A stretch of DNA of 21,132 bases from DAIRVC01 sp036803025 (GCA_036803025.1 DAIRVC010000032.1:1-21132), one strand, 5' to 3'; positions 7,641 through 15,082 are shown, counted from the first letter of the stretch. Translations and numbers: made by a program. The notes: generated by a model not told the origin, from the letters alone.

Positions 7641-8789
7641 TCAGGTCGGCGACTGTGCCTGGGGCGTGGGCGTGATCGTCGGCAGGGGGAAGGGCGTCGA
7701 CGAGGGGGTGGGGGTGAGCAGCGCAGCGGCAGTCGGCGGGACGAAGGGTGTCAGTGTCGCCTCCAATGCACCACCCGCTTCGGTCGGCAGCGGGCTCAGA
7801 ACGGGCAGGGTGCCGGAGGGTGTCGGGGTAGGCCGGGCCCACGATCCGATGCCCAGCCACCACGTCAACGTGAAGCCCACAAGCGCCAGGCAGGCGAGCG
7901 CCAGGCTGGCTGCCAGCGTGGTCAGGGCCCACGACGCGATGCGAGGGGTTTCCAGGGTGGATGGGCGCAGGCGCCGGCGCGGGACCCCCGGTACGGTCAG
8001 CAGGATGACGGTGATGTTGTCGAAACCGCCTCGCGAGCGCGCCAGGTCGATCAATTGCTGGCTGGACTCCATCGGCGACCGCTCCGCCAGGCTGGACTGG
8101 ATTTCGGCTTGCTTGACCAGATCGGTCAGGCCGTCGGTGCACAGAAGCATCTGGTCCCCGGGCTCGAGACGCAGCCCCTGATTGGACTCGGATTGGGCGT
8201 CATTGCGATCGCCCGCCAGCCGCAGGCGCAGGTCGGGTTCGGGCTCCTGCCTGCCTCCCAGGTGCCGGCGCAAGACGTGAACGTTGGGGTGCTGAGGCGC
8301 CTCCTCCTCGGTGATCACCTTGTGGTCGAGCGCTTCCTGGATCCAGGTGTGATCGGTCGTCAGCTGGTGGAGGCGGCCGCCCCGCAGCAGGTAGATGCGG
8401 CTGTCTCCGACCGAAGCGATGTACAGCCTCTGGCCCAGGACCCACACGACCGCCAGGGTCGAGCCCATGCCCTCCCGCTCGGGCGATTCCTGGGAGGCGC
8501 GGGAGACAGCCCGGGCGGCTTCCACGACCGCGGCGCGAAGTTCGCGCACCGGCTGGACACCGCTGGAGGGCGCCAGGGTATTGAGAAGCGTATTGATGGC
8601 GATCTCCGCCGCGACCTCCCCGGCCTGATGACCGCCGATCCCATCGGCGACGAGCGCCAGGACGCATGGCCGGTCGTCGCTCTCCATCCGATACGAGGTC
8701 ACCGAGAAGCGGTCCTCGTTGTTCTTCCCGGTCTCGCCCGGGTGGGAGAAGGCGATCACGCCCAGATGCGGGTTATCCGTTTGGATCAC
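7641..8789 (-). CDS. Membrane-anchored PP2C-type Ser/Thr phosphatase
   Basis: A 382-residue protein. The N-terminal PP2C (PPM/Stp1-like) domain is cytoplasmic, with NNEDRF, VADGIGGHQAGE, GMGSTL, VGDSRIYLLRGG, LCTDGLTD and GFDNITVILL in the usual order; the Asp residues are the Mn/Mg ligands. A single hydrophobic segment at about 287-315 is followed by a 67-residue Pro/Thr/Ser tail on the outer face. It should remove phosphate from Ser/Thr kinase targets. The GTG at 8789 is preferred over the ATG at 8849 because AGGAG lies 7 nt before it and the longer form adds only Arg-rich residues overlapping the upstream gene. It overlaps the VWA-FHA gene by 17 bp, so the two are co-translated. No Ser/Thr kinase is in the window. 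Confidence 0.9.
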   Translation of the reverse strand: MIQTDNPHLGVIAFSHPGETGKNNEDRFSVTSYRMESDDRPCVLALVADGIGGHQAGEVAAEIAINTLLNTLAPSSGVQPVRELRAAVVEAARAVSRASQESPEREGMGSTLAVVWVLGQRLYIASVGDSRIYLLRGGRLHQLTTDHTWIQEALDHKVITEEEAPQHPNVHVLRRHLGGRQEPEPDLRLRLAGDRNDAQSESNQGLRLEPGDQMLLCTDGLTDLVKQAEIQSSLAERSPMESSQQLIDLARSRGGFDNITVILLTVPGVPRRRLRPSTLETPRIASWALTTLAASLALACLALVGFTLTWWLGIGSWARPTPTPSGTLPVLSPLPTEAGGALEATLTPFVPPTAAALLTPTPSSTPFPLPTITPTPQAQSPT

Positions 8790-10710
8790 GGGACGGCTCC
8801 TGGGGATCGGCTCGCGGCCGGCGCGGCCGGCGCGCCGGGCGCGCCTCAAGCGGACTTCGATCCGGAGTCGGCGCGGCGATGGGGCGTATCAGCACCTGGC
8901 GCGGGGCGGGAGGATCGGTCAACTGGAAACGCAGCGACGATCGGCCGACATCGATCCTGTCGCCGTGCTGCAGGCGCAAGCCCTCTACGGGGACCGGCCG
9001 GAAGTTGACGCGCGTGCCGGCGACCGAGCCGAGGTCGCGGATGTGGTAACCGCCGTCCGCCAGGCGGATCAGGCGGGCGTGCATGCCGGAGAGCGAGGCG
9101 TCGTCGATCGCCAGGGTGGAGAGCGAAGCATCCCGGCCGAGGATCACCTCGGCGCCCGAGAGCGGGTAGGCCTCGACCGGGCCGCCGGCTGGATCGATGG
9201 GCAGCAGCAAGGCCTCGGCCTGCTCGGCCGTCGGCCGGGGCTGGAGCCCGGCGCGCCGCAGGGGAGTTCGGCGCCCCGCACTTGCCGGGGCTGCTTCGGT
9301 CTGCGGCTCCGGGCGCCACCTTCCGCTCAGGCCCACACCGATCGAAAGGCCCAGCGCCAGGATCGCCAGGGCGATCAACAGCGGACCGAAGGCGTTGCGC
9401 AGGGCGGCCAGCCCACGGGGAGGCTCGACTACCTCGACGTGGACGACCAGCTCGCCGGTCACTCCCTCCAGGCCGAGACTGTCGCTGACGACGGCCCGGA
9501 TGCGGTGAGCACCGCTGCTCTGGAGCTGGCTCAGATCCCACTCGAGTACGTCGAACGGCGCTTCGACCCGCTGCTGGACGACCTGGCCGTCGACGATCAA
9601 TTCGCTCCCGGCCAGGGCTCGCGGCTTCCCGTCGGGGAAGGAGATGAACAGCCGCAGCGCCAGCGACGTCGGGGGCAGATCCTCGATGGCGAGTGTGGGG
9701 TCGTCTGAGCGGCGCTCGAGGCGCGCCGGCGGATCGAGGAACACGGCCTCCGGAGGCTGGAGGGCGATGTCGTACTCGCGCGCTTCGGTGGTCGCCTCGC
9801 CGGTCTCGACCGCCAGGCGGAGACGCACGGAGTGGGTCCCGCTCAGGTTGACCCCTGAGGTGTACGAGATCTGGTACTGCGTGCGCTGGTCGAGAATCTG
9901 TTCGGCCAGGTCGCGCAGGCCGAGGGCCGGATCGAAGACCAGCAGCGCGCCGCCCGTGCCTGCGGCCAGCTGCTGGAGGCTGGACGCCTGCGGCAGGGCG
10001 GCCGCCTCGGGCGTGCCGACCAGGACGGGGTAGATCGTGGTCCCGGTCTCTACCGCCCGCGCGATGGCATTCACCAGGCGCAGATCGCTGGCGGATTCGA
10101 GCAGCGGCGTGAACAGGATCAGGTAGCCGGGCATGCCGGCGCGAGGCGCCGGGTCGGAGAGGAAATCCAGGGAGCGCAGGACGAGGTCGAGATCGGTCAA
10201 CGGGCCTTGCCCGCCGGAGGGGGGCTGGTCGAGGCGGGCGGCCAGTTCGGCGGCCGAGTCGGCGTGCTCCGCCACCAACCCGTTACCCGTGAGCAGCGTC
10301 AGATCGTCCACGCCCAGCCGGCCGGCGCCGGGGGTCTGCCACCAATCCTGGAGGGCAGAGCGCACCAGATCCAGGCGCGTGCGACCCGACGGATCGCGCA
10401 GCTCCATGCCGACTGTGGTATTGATCACGAATACCTGACGGGTCCCCACAACCGCCTCGCGCACTTGTGGGGAAATGATGACCGCCTCGTCTTCGAGAAC
10501 CTGAAAGCTGGCAGCCGACAGGCCTGGGATGCGACGGCCGCTCGCATCCGAGATCGAAGCGAACAAGTGGACGACCGGGAACTGCGCCGTGTCCGGCGGG
10601 GAGATGCGCAGGCTCAGCCCGCTCTGGGCGCCAACTGGCATCCGTGCCACGGCCGCGCAGCAGACCGCCACGAGTGCGGCCAGAACGGCGGAGCGGCTTC
10701 TGGACTGCAT
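8773..10710 (-). CDS. VWA-like / transmembrane / FHA-domain protein
   Basis: A 645-residue protein with a signal peptide (1-29, ending VGAQS), a long outer region (~30-440) containing a VWA-like fold (VFVINTTVGM, YLILFTPLLES, TIYPVLVG), one membrane helix (~441-462), an Arg/Pro-rich linker and a cytoplasmic FHA domain (521-597). FHA domains bind phosphothreonine. Here G525-R526, S541 and H544 and the GTRVN segment (565-569) are kept, but the usual SxNGT motif reads SVAGT. The C-terminal ~45 residues are Arg/Pro-rich. It overlaps the PP2C gene by 17 bp. It is likely a transducer linking an outer ligand with Thr phosphorylation inside. The VWA metal site (MIDAS) is not convincing, so metal binding is doubtful. 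It may be read from a leaderless mRNA. Confidence 0.85.
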   Translation of the reverse strand: MQSRSRSAVLAALVAVCCAAVARMPVGAQSGLSLRISPPDTAQFPVVHLFASISDASGRRIPGLSAASFQVLEDEAVIISPQVREAVVGTRQVFVINTTVGMELRDPSGRTRLDLVRSALQDWWQTPGAGRLGVDDLTLLTGNGLVAEHADSAAELAARLDQPPSGGQGPLTDLDLVLRSLDFLSDPAPRAGMPGYLILFTPLLESASDLRLVNAIARAVETGTTIYPVLVGTPEAAALPQASSLQQLAAGTGGALLVFDPALGLRDLAEQILDQRTQYQISYTSGVNLSGTHSVRLRLAVETGEATTEAREYDIALQPPEAVFLDPPARLERRSDDPTLAIEDLPPTSLALRLFISFPDGKPRALAGSELIVDGQVVQQRVEAPFDVLEWDLSQLQSSGAHRIRAVVSDSLGLEGVTGELVVHVEVVEPPRGLAALRNAFGPLLIALAILALGLSIGVGLSGRWRPEPQTEAAPASAGRRTPLRRAGLQPRPTAEQAEALLLPIDPAGGPVEAYPLSGAEVILGRDASLSTLAIDDASLSGMHARLIRLADGGYHIRDLGSVAGTRVNFRPVPVEGLRLQHGDRIDVGRSSLRFQLTDPPAPRQVLIRPIAAPTPDRSPLEARPARRPRRPRADPQEPSRDPNG

Positions 10711-10716
10711 GTCCGG

Positions 10717-10722
10717 ATTGTA
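10717..10722 (-). promoter_or_regulatory. Extended -10 box placing +1 on the VWA-FHA start codon
   Basis: On the minus strand TGCTACAATCCGGACATG is read: an extended -10 (TGnTACAAT) ends exactly 6 nt before the ATG at 10710, so transcription would begin at the A of the start codon. No SD lies between. The -35 region is poor. Confidence 0.5.
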
Positions 10723-10792
10723 GCATGTCGGTCACCGGCGCCCGTCGCCTTTCAGTTGCCTTACAAACCGACCCATCGCCGGCGGCCAACCG

Positions 10793-10798
10793 TATGAT
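10793..10798 (+). promoter_or_regulatory. Possible -10 box for the small membrane protein
   Basis: The hexamer tatgat lies 32 nt before the ATG at 10831 on the plus strand. No matching -35 is seen. It is divergent from the VWA-FHA promoter about 70 nt away. Confidence 0.35.
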
Positions 10799-10830
10799 GG
10801 AATAGGAAGCCTGATCGGAGCTGAGCCACG

Positions 10831-10995
10831 ATGGCGACCGACGTGCGAGTCGTGAGCGACGAGGCTGGCCAGGGCACACTGCAGGATGAGGCGCGCGCCC
10901 TGGTCGTGATCCGACGGCTGCTGATGGCCGGGTTTGTTGCGGTGCTGGGCCTGGAGGCCTGGCTGGCCTGGGAGTTCTTCCGCTCTTTGCCTTAG
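10831..10995 (+). CDS. Small single-pass membrane protein (54 aa)
   Basis: This ORF reads MATDVRVVSDE onward for 54 residues and ends at TAG. The first 27 residues are polar and acidic, R28-R29 sit at the membrane edge, and residues ~30-50 form one hydrophobic helix with a Glu (E42) and two Trp in it, ending FFRSLP. GGAG lies 10 nt before the ATG, a tatgat -10 box lies upstream, and about 83% of third codon positions are G or C, as in the neighbours. A strong rho-independent terminator follows 85 nt after the stop. By the positive-inside rule the N-terminus should be cytoplasmic. I do not recognise a family. Its position, divergent from the VWA-FHA/PP2C pair, is the only hint to a role. Confidence 0.6.
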   Translation: MATDVRVVSDEAGQGTLQDEARALVVIRRLLMAGFVAVLGLEAWLAWEFFRSLP

Positions 10996-11080
10996 GTTAG
11001 CCGGCACCGCCCCGATCCCATAGTTGGCCTCGAGGTCCCTGTCTGAACGAACGGCATACCTCTTGAGCCTCCCTCCGGCA

Positions 11081-11120
11081 GACCCTCCCGCGGAACCCCC
11101 TCCGGCGGGAGGGTCCTTTT
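11081..11120 (+). terminator. Rho-independent terminator after the small membrane gene
   Basis: The perfect 11-bp stem gaccctcccgc / gcgggagggtc with a 13-nt loop is followed directly by ctttt. Orientation and T-run suit the plus-strand transcript of the 54-residue ORF. Confidence 0.75.
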
Positions 11121-11156
11121 CTACCGCAGCAGATCGCACCCGTGCGTGGGAATCAA

Positions 11157-11198
11157 GGCACCCTCGTGGTCGATGCCCAACAAGACCACGAGGGTGCC
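11157..11198 (-). terminator. 15-bp perfect hairpin after the membrane-protein gene
   Basis: The arms ggcaccctcgtggtc (11157-11171) and gaccacgagggtgcc (11184-11198) pair perfectly around a 12-nt loop. On the minus strand TTGATT follows the stem, a weak T-run. It lies 29 nt beyond the stop at 11227, so it most likely ends that gene's mRNA. Confidence 0.6.
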
Positions 11199-11226
11199 GT
11201 CGGTTTCGGAGATGGTCCGCCGTCGG

Positions 11227-12171
11227 TCAGGGAGCCGGCAGCTCAGGCTGTGCCGAGTCCTTGGGCAGGGCGACCAGCCTGCGGAACGTCAGAGTCCAGG
11301 CGCCGGTGACAAAGGTCTGCAGAATCCCGTTCAGCAGGATCATGACCGGGATCAATCCGACCAGGCACAGGCCGCTGAGGAGCAGTCCGGTCGGGAGCTG
11401 GCCTTCGCCCGCAAACGCCAGGCTCAGCGCGGCGGGAACGGCGATCACCATCAGCGGAAGGGCCAGCAGGAGGCCGATGAGACCGCCCCCCAGGAAAAGG
11501 ATCAGGGCCATGATGAGGATCGGCCCGAGATGGTCTCGCAGGATCTGCCAGCCTCGGGCGAGTCCGTCGAGGATGTTCAGATCCTCAACCACCACGGCCA
11601 CTTGGGCCAGCATGACATAGATGCCGACCAGGAAGAGCGCAGGAACCATCAGGCAGGCAAGCGGGACCAGACAGATCAGGCCCAGGCCAAGCGTGCCGAT
11701 GGCGAACACACCCGCACCCAGGGCAAGCACCGCCAGAACGACGATGAGCAGGATACTGACGATGAGCTGGATCACCAGGAGCTTCCAGAAGGACTGCAGA
11801 CCGCGGCGGAACGCCTCGCCGAGCGTGACCGGGTGACCGGCGTCGGCCAGGTCGAAGCCAGCGATCAGACCTGCCTGACCCAATGCGCCCAGGAAGACCG
11901 TCAGAAGGACCAGGAACACTGCCAGGCAGCCCAGGGCGAGCGCGATGGCCGTGAGGGTCTCCGCCGGGATGCTGTCCAGGAAGCGCTCCAATTCGGGGAA
12001 CTCGCCCGACTCGAAGCCGTAGCCCCGGTATCCACTCAGGGCCTGGCCGCCGTTGCCTCCTCCACCGCCGCTGCTGGCACCGCTGCAGCCGGCCAGTATT
12101 CCCAGGAGCCACAGCGCCTTGTGCTTCCAGGTGATCTCCCACGATCGTTTGAGTACCTCGCCGAAGTCCAT
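11227..12171 (-). CDS. Polytopic integral membrane protein, function unknown
   Basis: A 314-residue protein. A short amphipathic N-terminus (MDFGEVLKRSWEITWKHKAL) leads into a first hydrophobic segment, then a Gly-rich loop with GGGGGNGG near residues 35-42. At least five further long hydrophobic segments follow, rich in Leu, Val, Ala and Gly, and the C-terminus is Pro-rich and soluble. The WxxxxKHKALWLLG start and repeated pattern resemble uncharacterised membrane families related to the glycerophosphodiester phosphodiesterase membrane domain, but I cannot name one firmly. The start is well supported by GAGGAGG about 6 nt before the ATG. A TACAAT -10 box (12216-12221) gives a leader of about 40 nt. 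It is likely monocistronic, ending at the 15-bp hairpin. Confidence 0.8.
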   Translation of the reverse strand: MDFGEVLKRSWEITWKHKALWLLGILAGCSGASSGGGGGNGGQALSGYRGYGFESGEFPELERFLDSIPAETLTAIALALGCLAVFLVLLTVFLGALGQAGLIAGFDLADAGHPVTLGEAFRRGLQSFWKLLVIQLIVSILLIVVLAVLALGAGVFAIGTLGLGLICLVPLACLMVPALFLVGIYVMLAQVAVVVEDLNILDGLARGWQILRDHLGPILIMALILFLGGGLIGLLLALPLMVIAVPAALSLAFAGEGQLPTGLLLSGLCLVGLIPVMILLNGILQTFVTGAWTLTFRRLVALPKDSAQPELPAP

Positions 12172-12215
12172 TCCGAACCTCCTCTCGGCTAGAGCCGAAC
12201 CATGCGTGACGCAGG

Positions 12216-12221
12216 ATTGTA
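12216..12221 (-). promoter_or_regulatory. -10 box for the membrane-protein gene
   Basis: TACAAT is read on the minus strand 44 nt before the ATG at 12171. A small inverted repeat (TCGGCT-CT-AGCCGA, 12186-12199) lies between it and the strong SD. No clear -35 is seen. Confidence 0.4.
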
Positions 12222-12297
12222 CAGGCAGCGGGCCCGCAAGGCGAACCCGGCCGTCAGGCGACCTCCCCCCATGGCGACGGACGGACGGGGATCGATG

Positions 12298-13851
12298 TCA
12301 CTCCCATTCGATCGTGGCAGGGGGCTTGCTGGTCACGTCGTAGACCACCCGGGTCACTCCGGGGACCTCGTTGACAATCCGACGGCTGATCAGGCTGAGG
12401 ACCTCGTAGGGCAGGCGAGCCCAGTCGGCGGTCATGAAGTCTTCGGTTGTCACCGCCCGGACAGCGATGGTCTCTCCATAGGTACGCTGGTCGCCCATGA
12501 CGCCGACCGAGCGCACCGGGAGCAGCACGGCGAAGGCCTGGGCCGTAGCGCCCACGGCCTCGCCGCTCCCGTGCGGGATCAAGCCCGCCGAAGACAGCTC
12601 TTCGGTGACAATGAAGTCGGCCGCGCGCAGGGTCGCCACCCGCGCCGGTGTCACCTCGCCCAGACAGCGGACTGCCAGGCCGGGCCCGGGGAATGGCTGC
12701 CGCCAGACTAGCGCCGGCGGCAGGCCCAGTGCAGCGCCGACCGCCCGGACTTCATCCTTGAACAGATAGCGCAGCGGCTCGATCAGTTCGAGGCCAAGAT
12801 CAGCGGGCAGGCCGCCGACGTTGTGATGGGTCTTGATGCGGGCAGCCACGCGGCGATCCGGCGCGCTGGATTCGACGACATCCGGGTAGATCGTGCCCTG
12901 CACCAGGAAGCTGGCGTCCCCCGACCTGCGCGCTTCGGCCTCGAAGATGCGGATGAATCTCTCGCCGATGATGCGGCGCTTGACCTCGGGATCGGTCACG
13001 CCAGCCAGGGCTCCCAGGAACTCGTCTCGGGCGTCGACGCTGACTAGACGGGCGCCGAGCGTTCGGCGAAAGGCCCCCTCGACGCTCTCCACCTCGCCGT
13101 GCCGCAGCAATCCCGTATCGACAAAGACGCACGTCAGTTGGTCGCCGATGGCGCGATGGACCAGCGCGGCGGCAACCGACGAGTCGACGCCGCCGCTCAC
13201 GCCCGCCAGCACTCGCCCCGATCCGACCTGGCTGCGCACGTGTTCGAGAGTGGTCGAGATGATCGAGTCGGGCGTCCATCCGGGTCGGGCCCGACAGATG
13301 TTGAGGACGAATGCGCCCAGCATCTCCAGTCCCTGCGGGGTATGACGCACCTCGGGGTGGAACTGGACGCCGTAGCGCTGCCGGGCAAGATCGCCCATGG
13401 CGGCCACCGGGGAGTGATCCGAGCGGGCCAGGACGGCGAAGCCGCGCGGGGGCGCCTCGATACGGTCCCCGTGAGACATCCAGACCTGCTGCCGGCCGGC
13501 GGGCAGGAGCGGATTCGCGGTCAGTACCTCGATATCGGCCATGCCGTACTCGCGTGCCGTCGAGCCGGCAACGCGGCCATCCAGGGCATGGGTGAGGGCC
13601 TGCATGCCGTAGCAGATCCCCAGGACCGGCAGGGCCGAGTCGAGCACGTAGGCGGGCACCTGCGGGGCGTCGGGCTCATAGACAGAGGCCGGTCCGCCGG
13701 AGAGGATGAAGCCCTTGGGTTGCAGTGCCAGGACGATCTCGGCGGAGGTGTGGTGGGGGAAGAGTTCGCAGTAGACCCCCAACTCCCGCACCCGGCGCGT
13801 GATCAGTTGGGAGTACTGCGACCCGAAGTCCAGAACGGCGATCGAATCCAC
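12298..13851 (-). CDS. guaA: GMP synthase (glutamine-hydrolysing)
   Basis: A 517-residue enzyme making GMP from XMP, ATP and glutamine in the cytoplasm. The class I glutamine amidotransferase domain occupies the first ~190 residues, with nucleophile C80 in GICYGMQ and H165/E167 in QFHPEV. The ATP-pyrophosphatase domain begins with the PP-loop GVSGGVDSS (217-225). The dimerisation and XMP-binding C-terminal domain ends with the typical SKPPATIEWE. Length and motifs are normal. It starts with GTG, 6 nt after the xpt stop, with no visible SD, so it is likely translated by coupling to xpt. This pairing joins guanine/xanthine salvage to GMP formation. Confidence 0.97.
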   Translation of the reverse strand: MDSIAVLDFGSQYSQLITRRVRELGVYCELFPHHTSAEIVLALQPKGFILSGGPASVYEPDAPQVPAYVLDSALPVLGICYGMQALTHALDGRVAGSTAREYGMADIEVLTANPLLPAGRQQVWMSHGDRIEAPPRGFAVLARSDHSPVAAMGDLARQRYGVQFHPEVRHTPQGLEMLGAFVLNICRARPGWTPDSIISTTLEHVRSQVGSGRVLAGVSGGVDSSVAAALVHRAIGDQLTCVFVDTGLLRHGEVESVEGAFRRTLGARLVSVDARDEFLGALAGVTDPEVKRRIIGERFIRIFEAEARRSGDASFLVQGTIYPDVVESSAPDRRVAARIKTHHNVGGLPADLGLELIEPLRYLFKDEVRAVGAALGLPPALVWRQPFPGPGLAVRCLGEVTPARVATLRAADFIVTEELSSAGLIPHGSGEAVGATAQAFAVLLPVRSVGVMGDQRTYGETIAVRAVTTEDFMTADWARLPYEVLSLISRRIVNEVPGVTRVVYDVTSKPPATIEWE

Positions 13852-13857
13852 TGGCGG

Positions 13858-14430
13858 TCAGTCGGCGAAAACGATCCGGCCTTCGCTCATGTCGGTGATC
13901 GTAGCCAGAGCCTCGATGGGCACGGCCAGGCTGGAGAGGAGTTGGCGGCCGCCTTCGAAGACCTTCTCGATCACGGCGCCGATCCCCACCACCTTGGCGC
14001 CGGCTGCCTGTGCCAGGCGGACCAGCCCCATGATGGTCTGCCCGGTGGCCAGGAAGTCATCGATGATCAAGACGCGTTCTCCATGGCCCAGGTACTCAGG
14101 AGAGACGATCAGTTCGACCGTGCGTCCTTTGGTGTGGGAAGGGGCCAGCGTCAGAAAGATCTGATCGGGCATCGTAATCGGCTTGGTCTTGCGGGCGTAG
14201 ACCACGGGGATGCCCAGGTGGATGGCCGTGGTCAAGGCGGGGGCAATGCCGGAGATCTCAGCCGTGAGGACCTTGGATGGGTTGACGCGTGCGAATCTCC
14301 CGGCCAGCTCACGCCCGCAGGCATCCATGAGGCGCGGGTCGACCTGATGGTTGATGAATCCATCGACCTTGAGGATCCCGCCGCCCAGATTCTTGCCGTC
14401 GGTGAGAATGCGAAGCTTCAGCTCATCCAT
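13858..14430 (-). CDS. xpt: Xanthine phosphoribosyltransferase
   Basis: A 190-residue type I phosphoribosyltransferase converting xanthine (and more weakly guanine) with PRPP to XMP, the substrate of the next gene, guaA. The PRPP-binding loop reads VLIIDDFLATGQT, very close to the Bacillus Xpt signature, and the N-terminal GGGILKVDGFINHQVDP is typical for Xpt. The ATG at 14430 has GGGGGAG 5 nt upstream, and a TAGAAT -10 box lies at 14464-14469. The leader is only about 27 nt, too short for a purine riboswitch, unlike Bacillus xpt. guaA follows after 6 nt. Confidence 0.95.
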   Translation of the reverse strand: MDELKLRILTDGKNLGGGILKVDGFINHQVDPRLMDACGRELAGRFARVNPSKVLTAEISGIAPALTTAIHLGIPVVYARKTKPITMPDQIFLTLAPSHTKGRTVELIVSPEYLGHGERVLIIDDFLATGQTIMGLVRLAQAAGAKVVGIGAVIEKVFEGGRQLLSSLAVPIEALATITDMSEGRIVFAD

Positions 14431-14463
14431 GGGGCTCCCCCACTTGTCGGTCGAAGTTGCCTC

Positions 14464-14469
14464 ATTCTA
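14464..14469 (-). promoter_or_regulatory. -10 box for xpt-guaA
   Basis: TAGAAT is read on the minus strand 33 nt before the xpt ATG. A TTGACC just upstream is only 8 nt away, too close to be its -35. The 10-bp palindrome tgtccggaca (14494-14503) lies 24 nt upstream, near the -35 region. Confidence 0.4.
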
Positions 14470-14512
14470 CAACGGCCGGTCAAGAAGCGGGGATGTCCGG
14501 ACAAGTCATGCC

Positions 14513-14932
14513 TCAGGGCCGGCCGGCGGCTTTGGAGAGCGATGAGTGCGTCGTGCGCATACAGGCGTTCATGACCACTTTCAGGCCGGCGCGGCGCGCC
14601 CGCTCGGCGGCCGCCTGGTGCTCGATACCCAGCTGCATCCATACGGCCTTGGCGCCCACCTGGATCGCCTGCTCAACGATCGGGGGCGTGTCCTCGCTCC
14701 GGCGGAAGATGAGGACGACGTCGATCGGTTCGCCGATGGCGGGCAGATCGGCGTAGCTTCGCTCGCCAAGGACGTTCGAGATGGTCGGGTTGACCGGGAT
14801 GATGCGGTAGCCGTGCTTCTGCAGGTACTCGGCCACCTCGTAGCTCGGGCGCGTGGGGTCGGCCGACAGGCCGACGACCGCGATGGTCCGAGCGGATTCG
14901 AGGATCTCCTGCATGGTCTGCAAGTCGTTCAT
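14513..14932 (-). CDS. CoA-binding domain protein (YccU-like)
   Basis: A 139-residue single-domain Rossmann protein of the CoA_binding_2 family. AVVGLSADPTRPSYEVAEYL forms the nucleotide-binding beta-alpha-beta near residues 17-36. IIPVNPTISNVLGERSYADL, VVLIFRRSED and AVWMQLGIEH then follow in the family order, with the conserved Cys in VVMNACMRTTH. The family binds CoA and is related to the CoA-binding domain of succinyl-CoA synthetase; its physiological role is unsettled. The ATG at 14932 is chosen because GAAGG lies 7 nt before it; the ATG at 14938 is only 1 nt from that SD. It is divergent from lexA, with a TATAAT box at 15000-15005. It might be co-transcribed with xpt-guaA, 82 nt downstream. 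Confidence 0.9.
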   Translation of the reverse strand: MNDLQTMQEILESARTIAVVGLSADPTRPSYEVAEYLQKHGYRIIPVNPTISNVLGERSYADLPAIGEPIDVVLIFRRSEDTPPIVEQAIQVGAKAVWMQLGIEHQAAAERARRAGLKVVMNACMRTTHSSLSKAAGRP

Positions 14933-14999
14933 GGGCATGCCTTCAAGGCCCGGCCGGGGGGAGCCGCCCGCTATCCGCCAGCGACGGCCGTCAGGCTTC

Positions 15000-15005
15000 A
15001 TTATA
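15000..15005 (-). promoter_or_regulatory. -10 box for the CoA-binding protein gene
   Basis: A perfect TATAAT on the minus strand lies 67 nt before the ATG at 14932. The -35 region is GC-rich and not recognisable. It is back to back with the lexA promoter, about 50 nt away. Confidence 0.5.
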
Positions 15006-15053
15006 AAGTCCCGCCGGCGGCGTTCCGGCCCCCCGCGGCCCCGGCAGCCGCGC

Positions 15054-15082
15054 TTGACATAGAACGAATGTTCCGCTAGAAT
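15054..15082 (+). promoter_or_regulatory. lexA promoter with embedded LexA operator
   Basis: The -35 TTGACA (15054-15059) and -10 TAGAAT (15077-15082) are separated by exactly 17 nt. Between them lies the palindrome GAAC-GAAT-GTTC (15062-15073), the Gram-positive-type SOS box GAACnnnnGTTC. Bound LexA would block RNA polymerase directly, giving autorepression. Confidence 0.88.

Noticed and set aside
7422..9708. Long plus-strand frames (528 and 329 codons) over the PP2C and VWA-FHA genes
   Set aside because: Antisense shadows: low-complexity Gln/Arg/Gly/Ala translations, no SD, while the minus strand has full PP2C and FHA motifs.
10732..11139. 135-codon minus-strand frame over the small membrane gene
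   Set aside because: No SD, mixed composition without motifs, and it runs through the plus-strand terminator stem. The plus-strand 54-residue ORF has better signals.
11146..12192. 348-codon plus-strand frame with a very Gln/Asp/Arg-rich protein
   Set aside because: It is the complement of the hydrophobic membrane-protein gene; Leu and Val codons read backwards give Gln, Lys, Asp and Arg.
14431..14462. Purine riboswitch before xpt
   Set aside because: The leader between the -10 box and the SD is under 30 nt, too short for the aptamer.
13099..14574. 491-codon plus-strand frame
   Set aside because: Antisense to guaA and xpt, both unmistakable. The translation is rich in Gly, Asp, His and Gln without any domain.
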